Source: Gammaproteobacteria bacterium Ga0077536
GTDB taxonomy: Bacteria > Pseudomonadota > Gammaproteobacteria > Ga0077536
DNA: 64,000 bases
Direction of reading: 5' to 3'
Assembly: GCA_001464935.1 (NCBI GenBank)
Contig: LNEL01000038.1
Location: 1 to 64,000, forward strand
In this document: positions 15,516 to 23,705 of the stretch, one piece after another
Position numbering within the stretch: the first letter of the stretch is position 1
How the letters are laid out: every line of letters begins with the position of its first letter
Program-made: the position numbers and the translations under genes
The notes under the pieces: generated by a model
Seen by the model: the letters and a program-made list of their open reading frames with translations, nothing else
Databases searched by the model: none
What the model was told of the DNA's origin: nothing

Positions 15516-16612
15516 ACCGCGCGACGTCGATCTACCTCGACCTCGTGCGGTTTCTCGCCGCGGTCGTGGTGCTGTTGACGCACCTCGCCTATCGCCGCTT
15601 CACCGGCGGCCTGATCATCGAATGGCGCAGCTTCGGCAACGACGCCGTGATGGTGTTCTTCGTGCTATCAGGCTATGTCATCGCGCATACGGTCGCCACA
15701 CGTGACAAGGCCTTCCCGGATTACCTGCTCAATCGCTGCGCGCGGCTCTACTCGGTGGCAATTCCGGCCATCGTGCTGACGGTCGTGCTCGACCACGTCG
15801 GCCGGCTGATCAATCCGGCGATGTACGACGGTTTCTGGTTCCAGGGCAGCGATCCGGTCGGCCGCGTGCTGCATGCGCTGACCTTCACCAATGAACTGTG
15901 GCTCAACTCGGTGCGGCTGTTCACGAACGGACCCTACTGGTCGCTCGGTTACGAATTCTGGTACTACATGCTGTTCGCGGCCGGCTGGTTCCTGCGTGGC
16001 TGGCAGCGCGCGCTGTGGGTCGCGGCGCTGATGCTGCTGGTCGGGCCGAAAATCCTGTTGCTGTTCCCGATCTGGCTGCTCGGTGTGTGGGTGTATCGCA
16101 TCAATACTTCGCAGCGCATCGGCGAAGGCGCGGGCTGGGCGCTCTTCCTCGGTTCGATTGGTTTTTACGCGGCGTTCCGCGCCGCGGGCCTCCGCGACAC
16201 GCTGTTGCAGCTGACGTTCGACCTGCTCGGCCGGCGTTTCGTCGTCAATGAGCTGATGTGGTCAGACGAATTCATGAGCGCGTACGTGATCGGTACGCTC
16301 GTCGCCTGCAACTTCATCGGCATTCACGCGCTGTCCGCGCGGCTCGCACCCCTGCTGTCGCGCGGTGAAGCGGTGATTCGCGACTGGGCCGGCTACACGT
16401 TCTCGATCTACCTCTTTCACTATCCGATCCTGCAGTTCCTGGCGGCGGTGTTGCCGATCGAGCCTGACCAGGCGTGGAGCGGCGTGATGCTGTTCGTGCT
16501 GACGATGGCACTCTGTCGCGTGCTCGGCAATTACACCGAGAAGCGCAAGGAGTGGTGGCGGGATCAGCTGGGGTCGATGTCGGCCAGCGTCGCGCGTCTC
16601 GTCACGCGCTGA
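15512..16612 (+). CDS. Acyltransferase 3 family membrane protein
   Basis: 366-residue integral membrane O-acyltransferase (Acyl_transf_3, as in OafA/NodX). Ten or so hydrophobic segments are seen; the N-terminus IYLDLVRFLAAVVVLLTHL carries the conserved R and H, and GPYWSLGYEFWYY is the family's second signature. It transfers acetyl or similar groups to extracytoplasmic sugars or lipids. It starts with GTG at 15512 within a 4-bp GTGA overlap with the desaturase, so the two are coupled and may act on the same lipid. It is convergent with glgB 27 bp later. Confidence 0.88.
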   Translation: MNRATSIYLDLVRFLAAVVVLLTHLAYRRFTGGLIIEWRSFGNDAVMVFFVLSGYVIAHTVATRDKAFPDYLLNRCARLYSVAIPAIVLTVVLDHVGRLINPAMYDGFWFQGSDPVGRVLHALTFTNELWLNSVRLFTNGPYWSLGYEFWYYMLFAAGWFLRGWQRALWVAALMLLVGPKILLLFPIWLLGVWVYRINTSQRIGEGAGWALFLGSIGFYAAFRAAGLRDTLLQLTFDLLGRRFVVNELMWSDEFMSAYVIGTLVACNFIGIHALSARLAPLLSRGEAVIRDWAGYTFSIYLFHYPILQFLAAVLPIEPDQAWSGVMLFVLTMALCRVLGNYTEKRKEWWRDQLGSMSASVARLVTR

Positions 16613-16639
16613 ACGCCGCAGGGGCCGCGACTGCCGGCG

Positions 16640-18796
16640 TCAAACGGTCGGGGCCAGCACCAGTCCGCCGAGCGGCGGCAGATCGACCATGATCGAAGCC
16701 GCCATGCCGTGCGCCGGCCGCGCGGTGGCCGTGACCCGCGCGACGCCGACGTCGCTCCCGCCGTAGTGACGGGAGTCGCTGTTCAGCAGCACGTCGAATT
16801 CCCCGACCGTCGGCACGCCGACGACAACCCCCGCGCGCGGGACCGGCGTGAAATTGAGCGCAACGATCACATAACTGCCATCGCGGGCGAGGCGCTGATA
16901 GGACAGCGTCGAACGTGCGGCATCGTCGCAGTCGATCCAGCGAAACCCGGCCGGCTCGTGATCGCATTCGTGCAGGGCCCGTACATCACGATAGAGCCGG
17001 TTCAAGTCACCCAGCAGGCGGCTCAGGCCCGCATTCGGCGGCTGCGCCGCCTGCGCCCATTCGAGCTCCCAGTCGCTGCGCCATTCGCGGGTCTGGCCGA
17101 ACTCGTTGCCCATGAAGTTCAGTTTCTTGCCGGGCGTCGTCAGCTGCAGCAGGAACATCAGGCGCAGGTTCGCGTAACGCTGCCATTCGTCGCCCGGCAT
17201 CTTGTTCGGCAGGCTGCCCTTGCCGTGCACGACTTCGTCATGGGACAGCGGCAGCAGGAAATTTTCGCTGTAGGCGTAGATCTGGCCGAAGGTCAGCAGG
17301 TTGTGGTGGTAGCGTCGATAGACGGGATCGAAGTGAAAGTAGCGCAGGGTGTCGTTCATCCAGCCCATGTTCCACTTCAGCGAGAACCCGAGGCCGCCGC
17401 CGTCGACCGGGCGCGACACGAGCGGCCACGCGGTCGATTCTTCGGCGATGGTCAGCGCGCCCGGGAACTCGCCGTGCGTCATCACGTTCAGATCGCGCAG
17501 GAACGCAATCGCCTCCAGATTCTCGCGCCCGCCCTGCGCGTTCGGCAGCCATTCGCCCGGCTGGCGCGAATAGTCGAGGTAGAGCATCGAAGCCACCGCA
17601 TCGACGCGCAGGCCGTCGAAATGGAATTCGGCGAGCCAGTAGTACGCGCTCGACAGCAGGAAGCTGCGCACTTCGTTGCGGCCGTAATTGAAGATGTGCG
17701 TACCCCAGTCCGGGTGGCGACCGCGGCGGGGATCGCCGTGCTCGTACAGCGCCGAGCCATCGAAGTGGGCCAGCGCGCCATCGTTGGCCGGGAAATGCCC
17801 GGGCACCCAGTCGAGAATGCAGCCGAGGTTCGCGGCGTGGCAGGCATCGATCAGCGCGCGCAGATCGTCGGGCTCGCCGAAACGCGAGGTCGGCGCGAAG
17901 AAGCCAGTGGTCTGGTAGCCCCAGGATTCGTCGAGCGGATGCTCGGTGATCGGCAGCAGTTCGATATGCGTGAAGCCCAGCGCCGCGACATAGGGCACGA
18001 GGCGCGCGGCGAGTTCGCGATACGAATAGAAGCGCCCGTCGGGATGACGCAGCCACGAGCCCGCGTGCAGTTCGTAGATGTTGACCGGCGAATGCAGCCA
18101 GTCCCAGTGGGCGCGGCGCGCGAGCCATGGCGCATCGGTCCACGCAAAGTGAGTGTCCGCCACGACGCGTGAAGAGGTGGCTGGCCGGCATTCGACGCTG
18201 CGCGCATAGGGATCTTCGCGCAGGAACACCGAGCCCGTGTCGCGCTGGCGCAGTTCGAACTTGTACAGCGCGCCGGCGCCAAGCCCGGGCACGAACAGTT
18301 CCCAGACGCCGGACACGCCGAGATTCTGCAGCAGGTGCGTGCGCCCGTCCCATGCATTGAAATCGCCGACGACGGACACGCGTTCAGCGCCCGGCGCCCA
18401 CACGCGAAAGCAGATCCCGGCGATCCCGGCACGTACTTCAGGCAGAGCGCCGAGCAGGCGATAGCCCTGGTACAGGCGGCCTTCGGCGAACAGGTAGAGC
18501 GCCTGGGTCGGCGGTGCGGGCGGGAAGGCATAAGGGTCCCACGCGGTATGACCATCGGCCGTGACCCGCCAGGGGCCGGGTGGGCGACGGTCGAGTCGCA
18601 CTTCGAACACGCCCGCGGCATCGACGCGCCGTGCTGCGACGCTGCTGCCGTCGAAGTCCAGCGTGACGCTCGATGCACCAGGTCGCCACACGCGCAACAC
18701 CCACTCTGCGCCATCCGGGTGCACGCCGAGCACCGCGAAGGGGTCGTGGGTGCGCGCCTCAACGAGAGGACGGAGCTGGGCGTCGTAGGCAGGCAT
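16640..18796 (-). CDS. glgB: 1,4-alpha-glucan branching enzyme
   Basis: 718-residue GH13 enzyme making alpha-1,6 branches in glycogen. An N-terminal GlgB-type beta-sandwich (HDPFAVLGVHPDG...) and a CBM48 domain (FRVWAPGAERVSVVGDFNAWDG) precede the (beta/alpha)8 barrel. Catalytic motifs include DWVPGHF, the nucleophile Asp in LRVDAVASMLYLDY (~405), the acid/base Glu in IAEESTAWP (~460) and LPLSHDEVVHGKGS (~525). Length is normal. It is divergent from the GH57 genes across 90 bp, which suggests a shared glycogen locus. Confidence 0.95.
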   Translation of the reverse strand: MPAYDAQLRPLVEARTHDPFAVLGVHPDGAEWVLRVWRPGASSVTLDFDGSSVAARRVDAAGVFEVRLDRRPPGPWRVTADGHTAWDPYAFPPAPPTQALYLFAEGRLYQGYRLLGALPEVRAGIAGICFRVWAPGAERVSVVGDFNAWDGRTHLLQNLGVSGVWELFVPGLGAGALYKFELRQRDTGSVFLREDPYARSVECRPATSSRVVADTHFAWTDAPWLARRAHWDWLHSPVNIYELHAGSWLRHPDGRFYSYRELAARLVPYVAALGFTHIELLPITEHPLDESWGYQTTGFFAPTSRFGEPDDLRALIDACHAANLGCILDWVPGHFPANDGALAHFDGSALYEHGDPRRGRHPDWGTHIFNYGRNEVRSFLLSSAYYWLAEFHFDGLRVDAVASMLYLDYSRQPGEWLPNAQGGRENLEAIAFLRDLNVMTHGEFPGALTIAEESTAWPLVSRPVDGGGLGFSLKWNMGWMNDTLRYFHFDPVYRRYHHNLLTFGQIYAYSENFLLPLSHDEVVHGKGSLPNKMPGDEWQRYANLRLMFLLQLTTPGKKLNFMGNEFGQTREWRSDWELEWAQAAQPPNAGLSRLLGDLNRLYRDVRALHECDHEPAGFRWIDCDDAARSTLSYQRLARDGSYVIVALNFTPVPRAGVVVGVPTVGEFDVLLNSDSRHYGGSDVGVARVTATARPAHGMAASIMVDLPPLGGLVLAPTV

Positions 18797-18886
18797 CTTG
18801 CTACTATCATAACTGGTAAGGCCTGCCGTGACGGTGCGCGGCCGCCCGGTAGACCTTCATTCCAGGACAGAGCCCCGCGCAAGCCC

Positions 18887-20569
18887 ATGGCCAAATCGCT
18901 CGACCTCGTCTTCCTCTGGCACATGCATCAGCCGGATTACCGCTCGCCGGACAACGGCGACTTCGCGCTGCCGTGGACCTATCTCCACGCGATGAAGGAC
19001 TACACCGACATGGCGGCGCACCTCGAACGACACCCGACGGTGCGCGGCGTCGTCAATTTCGTGCCCGTGCTGCTTGACCAGCTCGAAGACTACGCGGCAC
19101 AGATCGCGCGGCGCGAGTTGCGCGATCCGCTGCTGCGGCTGCTGGCGCATCCGGCACCCGACAGTCTCGGACCGGCGGAGAAGCGCGCGGCCATTCACGC
19201 CTGTTTCCGCACCAATCACACGCGGACCGTCGCGCCGTTCCCGTACTACCAGCGGCTGTTCGCGCTGCAGGAACTCGCGAGCGCCCAGGGCGACGTCGCG
19301 CTCGAGTATCTCTCGGGTGCGTATTTCGCCGATCTCGTGACCTGGTATCACCTCGCCTGGACCGGCGAGACCGAACGCCGCCGCAATCCGCTGCTGACCG
19401 AACTGATGAGCAAAGGCGAAGGCTACCGCCTCGCCGATCGGATCGCCCTGCTCGACGCGATCGGCGAAATGCTGACGTCGCTGGTGCAGCGCTATCGCGC
19501 GTTGGCAGCACGGGGCCAGATCGAACTGTCGTCGACGCCGCAGGCCCATCCCATCGCGCCGCTGCTGCTGTCCTTCGCGGCGGCGCACGAAGCCTGGCCC
19601 GAAGCCGAACTGCCGAGCGCACCCTGCTATCCCGGCGGCCGCCAGCGGCTCGATGCGCACCTTGCGCGCGCGACCGCGAGCCATGCCGAGCGTTTCGGCG
19701 CCGCCCCGGCCGGCATGTGGCCGGCCGAAGGCGCGGTGTCCGGGCCCGCGCTCGAACGCTTCGCGGCGGCCGGCATCGGCTGGGCCGCGAGCGGCGAGGC
19801 TGTGCTCGCGAACACGCTCGGTCACGCGAACTATGTGCGCGAACGCGATCTGTATCGCCCGTGGCGCGACGCAAGCGGCGTGACGGTCTATTTCCGCGAC
19901 GACCGACTCTCCGATCTGATTGGCTTCGAATACGCGAAGTGGCACGGCCAGGACGCGGCGCGCCATCTGATCGGCGAACTCGAAGGCATCATGGCGCGCG
20001 CGCCGGACGACGACACGCCGCTGGTGTGCGTGATGCTCGACGGCGAGAACGCGTGGGAGTACTACCCGTACAACGGGTACTACTTCTTCGAGGATCTCTA
20101 CACCGCGCTCGCCGGACATCCGGCCATCCGCACCACCACGCTCGCCGCTGCCGGGACCGCGCACGCGCCGCGCCGGCAGGACCTGCCGACCCTCGTCGCC
20201 GGCAGCTGGGTCTACGGCACGCTGTCGACGTGGGTCGGCGATCCGGACAAGAACCACGCCTGGGACCTGCTGTGCAGCGCCAAGCAGAGCTACGATCTCG
20301 TGCTCGGCAGTGGCCGCCTCGACGCCGCTGACGCGGCGCGCGCCGAAGCCCTGCTGACCACCTGCGAGAGCTCCGACTGGTTCTGGTGGCTCGGCGACTA
20401 CAATCCGGCCGACGCGGTCGCGAGCTTCGAAACGCTGTTCCGGCGCAATCTGCGCGCGCTCTACGTTGCGCTGAAGCTGCCGCCGCCGACGCAGCTCGAT
20501 CATCCGCTGAGCCGCGGCGGCGGCAGCATGGAAGTCGGTGGCACGATGCGCCGCGCCCGCGAAGTCTGA
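18887..20569 (+). CDS. Glycoside hydrolase family 57 protein (amylopullulanase-like)
   Basis: 560-residue GH57 protein. The N-terminus LDLVFLWHMHQPDYRSP contains family region 1 (HxHQP). GMWPAEGAVS (~280) is region 3, with the presumed catalytic Glu, and VMLDGENAWEYYPYNG (~378) is region 4, with the catalytic Asp. The family cleaves or transfers alpha-glucans. The start at 18887 is the first ATG matching the family N-terminus. It is followed by the second GH57 gene after 21 bp. It is probably involved in mobilising or remodelling storage glycogen; exact specificity is unknown. Confidence 0.88.
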   Translation: MAKSLDLVFLWHMHQPDYRSPDNGDFALPWTYLHAMKDYTDMAAHLERHPTVRGVVNFVPVLLDQLEDYAAQIARRELRDPLLRLLAHPAPDSLGPAEKRAAIHACFRTNHTRTVAPFPYYQRLFALQELASAQGDVALEYLSGAYFADLVTWYHLAWTGETERRRNPLLTELMSKGEGYRLADRIALLDAIGEMLTSLVQRYRALAARGQIELSSTPQAHPIAPLLLSFAAAHEAWPEAELPSAPCYPGGRQRLDAHLARATASHAERFGAAPAGMWPAEGAVSGPALERFAAAGIGWAASGEAVLANTLGHANYVRERDLYRPWRDASGVTVYFRDDRLSDLIGFEYAKWHGQDAARHLIGELEGIMARAPDDDTPLVCVMLDGENAWEYYPYNGYYFFEDLYTALAGHPAIRTTTLAAAGTAHAPRRQDLPTLVAGSWVYGTLSTWVGDPDKNHAWDLLCSAKQSYDLVLGSGRLDAADAARAEALLTTCESSDWFWWLGDYNPADAVASFETLFRRNLRALYVALKLPPPTQLDHPLSRGGGSMEVGGTMRRAREV

Positions 20570-20590
20570 CGGCCACCCTCGAGGAACCCG

Positions 20591-22618
20591 ATGTCGACCA
20601 CCATTTCCCTGCTGCTCGGTGTCCATGCGCATCAACCGGTCGGCAATTTTCCCGCCGTCATCGACGATGCGCACGAACGCTGCTACCGGCCCTTTCTGCA
20701 CACGCTTTATCGCTATCCCGACTTCCGCTTCGCCGCGCATTTTTCCGGCTGGCTGCTCGACGATCTGTGCGCGCGCCATCCCGACGACATGGCGCTGCTC
20801 GCGGCGATGGTCGCGCGCGGCCAGGTGGAACTCTTCGGCGCCGGCGACTGCGAGCCGGTGCTCGCGGCCATCCCGGCGCGTGACCGCGTCGGCCAACTGC
20901 GCGCGCTGTCGGCAAAACTCGCCCAGGGCTTCGGCGCGGCGCCGCGCGGCGCGTGGCTGACCGAACGCGTGTGGGAATCCTCGGTGGTGCCGGCCCTGGC
21001 CGACAGCGGCATCGAGTACGTGACCGTCGACGACTACCACTTTCTGTGCACCGGCCGTGAAGAACATGAACTCGGGGGCTTCTTCACCACCGAGGAGGAC
21101 GGTCGCACGATCGATCTGTTCCCGATCTCCGAGGCCCTGCGCTATCGCCTGCCGTTCTCGCCGGCGGGCGAGGTCGTGCAGTTCCTGGAAGCACTCGCCG
21201 GTCGCGGCCAGGCCGCGGCCGTGTACTTCGATGACATCGAGAAGTTCGGCATCTGGCCGGAAACCTACGACTGGGTCTATACCCGTGGCTGGCTCGAGCA
21301 GTTCATCGAAGGCGTGCTCGCCTCGCCGACCATCGTGACGTCCACCTATGCCGACTTCCACGCGCGCGCCGCGACGCGCGGCATCGTGTACCTGCCGACC
21401 GCGTCCTACAGCGAAATGAACGAGTGGACACTGCCGGCGCCGGCCGCGCACGTATACGCGGCGCTGTTGAACGCAGCGAAGCAGACACCGGAGTGGCCGC
21501 GGCAGCGGCCGTTCATCCGCGGCGGCATCTGGCGCAACTTCCTGTCGCGGTACCCGGAAGCGAACTGGCTGCACAAACGCATGCTGGCGCTGTCCGCGCG
21601 GCTCGACGCGCTGCCCGCTGCGCGCGACGACGCTGCGCTGCGCGACATGCTGTACCGCGCGCAGGCGAACGACGCGTACTGGCACGGGCTGTTCGGCGGT
21701 CTTTACCTGCCGCATCTGCGGCGGGCGGTGTGGCGCAATCTGCTCGAGCTCGAGGCGGCCCTCGATGTACTGGACTGGCAGCGCCCGACGACCCCGTTCG
21801 ATCTCGATCACGACGGCGCGCGCGAGCACGTGTTCGCCAATCGGGAACTGCAGGCGGTGCTGCGCGACGACGGCCGCGGCGCACTGCAGGAACTGTCGAG
21901 TTACCCGCTGCTGCAGAACTTCGGCGACGTGTTGCGACGGCATGCCGAGCACTATCACCGGGTGCCCGACGCGGCGCCTGAAACGACGGCAGAGCCGGGG
22001 CACGGCGGCATCGCGTCGGCTCACGACCGCGTGTCGTACAAGCACCAGATCACCGCCGCGGACCTCGCGCCCGACGCGTTTGCCCGTCTGCTGTTCGCCG
22101 ACACCGTCCACCTCGTCGACGGCACGTGCCGTGTGCTGTCGTGTTACGCCCTGGTCGAGGCTTCGGCGACGGGCGCCGTTCTCGCTGCGCGACTCGACGC
22201 GGCCGGCATCAGCGTGCGGAAAACCTACCGGCTGGCCGGCAGCCACCTCGAGATCGAATACGCCCTCGACGCACCGGCAGGCACCACCCTGGAAACCGAG
22301 ATCAATCTCGCGCTGCCGAGCTGCGATGGCTATGGCGGGCGCTATCGTCTGGACGACGGCAGTTTTCCCGGTGGCTTCGGCCAGCCGCTGCAACTGCGCG
22401 GGTGCACGGGACTCGCCTGCGAGGATGCGGAACTGGCGGGGCGCCTGTCGCTGCGCGCGGACACGCCGGTCGACATCGACGGTGCCCCGCACGAAACGGT
22501 GTCCCAGTCCGAAGCCGGGCTGGAGAAAATCATGCAGGGCGCCTGTCTGCGCCTGCGCTGGGGCGCGGGCCGGCAGCGGCTGACGATCGAGGTCGCGCGC
22601 TGTGCATCCTGGCTTTGA
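20591..22618 (+). CDS. GH57 4-alpha-glucanotransferase/alpha-amylase
   Basis: 675-residue GH57 enzyme like the Thermococcus-type 4-alpha-glucanotransferase. The N-terminus LLLGVHAHQPVGNF has HxHQP. GAWLTERVWESSV (~118) carries the nucleophile Glu, and AVYFDDIEKFGIWP (~212) carries the acid/base Asp. The C-terminal half fits the DUF1925 and DUF1926 beta-sandwich domains (e.g. HDRVSYKHQITA). It transfers maltooligosaccharide units or hydrolyses alpha-1,4-glucan. GGAACCCG precedes the ATG. It forms a two-gene unit with the upstream GH57 gene, next to glgB. Confidence 0.9.
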   Translation: MSTTISLLLGVHAHQPVGNFPAVIDDAHERCYRPFLHTLYRYPDFRFAAHFSGWLLDDLCARHPDDMALLAAMVARGQVELFGAGDCEPVLAAIPARDRVGQLRALSAKLAQGFGAAPRGAWLTERVWESSVVPALADSGIEYVTVDDYHFLCTGREEHELGGFFTTEEDGRTIDLFPISEALRYRLPFSPAGEVVQFLEALAGRGQAAAVYFDDIEKFGIWPETYDWVYTRGWLEQFIEGVLASPTIVTSTYADFHARAATRGIVYLPTASYSEMNEWTLPAPAAHVYAALLNAAKQTPEWPRQRPFIRGGIWRNFLSRYPEANWLHKRMLALSARLDALPAARDDAALRDMLYRAQANDAYWHGLFGGLYLPHLRRAVWRNLLELEAALDVLDWQRPTTPFDLDHDGAREHVFANRELQAVLRDDGRGALQELSSYPLLQNFGDVLRRHAEHYHRVPDAAPETTAEPGHGGIASAHDRVSYKHQITAADLAPDAFARLLFADTVHLVDGTCRVLSCYALVEASATGAVLAARLDAAGISVRKTYRLAGSHLEIEYALDAPAGTTLETEINLALPSCDGYGGRYRLDDGSFPGGFGQPLQLRGCTGLACEDAELAGRLSLRADTPVDIDGAPHETVSQSEAGLEKIMQGACLRLRWGAGRQRLTIEVARCASWL

Positions 22619-22721
22619 GGCGGCAGAGACAGCGCGAACGGAAGCACCGGCCACAGTGCGCTGTGGTTATAATGGGCCTGAACATGAAACGACTACCGGC
22701 CCAGTTGCACGCCACCCTGCC

Positions 22722-23243
22722 ATGAGCGACGAACAGACGCCGATTCAGCTCGCCGACGTGCAGGCCGCCGGCAGCGCGATCCGCAAGGCCATCGCCGACG
22801 GCGACGGTCCGTTGCCGCCGCGGTTCCTCGTCGAGTTCCTGCTGCAGGAATGGCGCCGCTATCTCGCGCTCACCCATCATCGGCATGGGCCGTCGTCGCC
22901 GGAATGGCAGGCTGCGGTCGACGCGACCCTGCGCCTCATCATCAGCGCGCAACCGGTCCACTCGCCGGCCCAGCGCTCGAAGCTGATGCAGTCATTGCCG
23001 AAACTGGTCGCCGACATCAAGCACGGCACGGCAGTCGCGAACACGCCGCTGCCCGTGCGCGACGCCTTCCTTGGGCAGTTGCGCGACATTCATCTCGCGC
23101 TGATAGAACCCCCGAAGGACGGCAAGGAAAAGCCGGAACCCGATCTCTCGGACACCGTATCGATGGACGTGCGTGACCCGCGCTACCGGATGCTGCTCGA
23201 CAGGCTCGACGGCGCCGACGGGGTCGACCACATCGAGATGTAG
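22722..23243 (+). CDS. DUF1631-like protein (C-terminal portion only)
   Basis: 173-residue protein matching the C-terminal part of DUF1631 proteins: PPRFLVEFLLQEWRRYLALTHHRHGPSSPEWQAAVDATLRLIISAQPV, then LMQSLPKLVADIKHG and AFLGQLRDIHLAL. Full DUF1631 proteins are usually over 600 residues with an acidic C-terminal PilZ-linked part, so this is either a short relative or a fragment. The start at 22722 is supported by the change from unrelated sequence. It lies 103 bp after the GH57 gene. Function unknown. Confidence 0.7.
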   Translation: MSDEQTPIQLADVQAAGSAIRKAIADGDGPLPPRFLVEFLLQEWRRYLALTHHRHGPSSPEWQAAVDATLRLIISAQPVHSPAQRSKLMQSLPKLVADIKHGTAVANTPLPVRDAFLGQLRDIHLALIEPPKDGKEKPEPDLSDTVSMDVRDPRYRMLLDRLDGADGVDHIEM

Positions 23244-23263
23244 GCGGCGCTGCGCGTCCCGCC

Positions 23264-23692
23264 TTGTCCACCACCGCAGCCAGTGCGCTTCATACCGGCG
23301 GCGGCTGCCTATGTGGCGCGCTGCGCTACACCGTCGACGGCACGCTCATCGATGCCGGCTATTGCCACTGCCGCCTGTGCCAGCGCGCGAGCGGTGCACC
23401 CGTGGTGGCGTGGTTCACCGTGCCCTTCCCCGCCTTTCGCTACGTGCAGGGGACGCCGCGCGCGTATGCCTCATCCGGGCTTTATCAACGCGAATCCTGT
23501 CCGATCTGCGGTGCGCCGCTCGCCTTCCGACGGCGCACGGCGCCGGACTATATCGACATCACGATCGCGAGCCTCGACGAGCCCGCGCTGATCGCGCCCG
23601 ACTATCACATCTGGCGAATGAGTCGCCTGCCGTGGTTCGAGACCGCCGATCGGCTGCCCCGCCACGACGACGCCGGGCCCGATCAGGCCTGA
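23264..23692 (+). CDS. GFA/CENP-V family zinc protein
   Basis: 142-residue protein of the glutathione-dependent formaldehyde-activating (GFA) family. Zinc-binding cysteines are in GGCLCGALRY (C15, C17), CHCRLCQ (C34, C36, C39) and SCPICGAPL (C79, C82). The family binds glutathione adducts in some members, but most have no proven activity. The start is TTG 23264, 20 bp after the DUF1631-like gene; no ATG is available upstream of the conserved part, and ribosome binding is not obvious. It is convergent with the TonB receptor. Confidence 0.82.
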   Translation: MSTTAASALHTGGGCLCGALRYTVDGTLIDAGYCHCRLCQRASGAPVVAWFTVPFPAFRYVQGTPRAYASSGLYQRESCPICGAPLAFRRRTAPDYIDITIASLDEPALIAPDYHIWRMSRLPWFETADRLPRHDDAGPDQA

Positions 23693-23705
23693 CGTCGCCC
23701 GCGGA

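Noticed and set aside
18857..22654. 1265-codon open frame on the minus strand across the GH57 genes
   Set aside because: Antisense to two genes with clear GH57 motifs; composition is Arg/Ala/Gly-rich with no domain. Typical GC-rich mirror frame.
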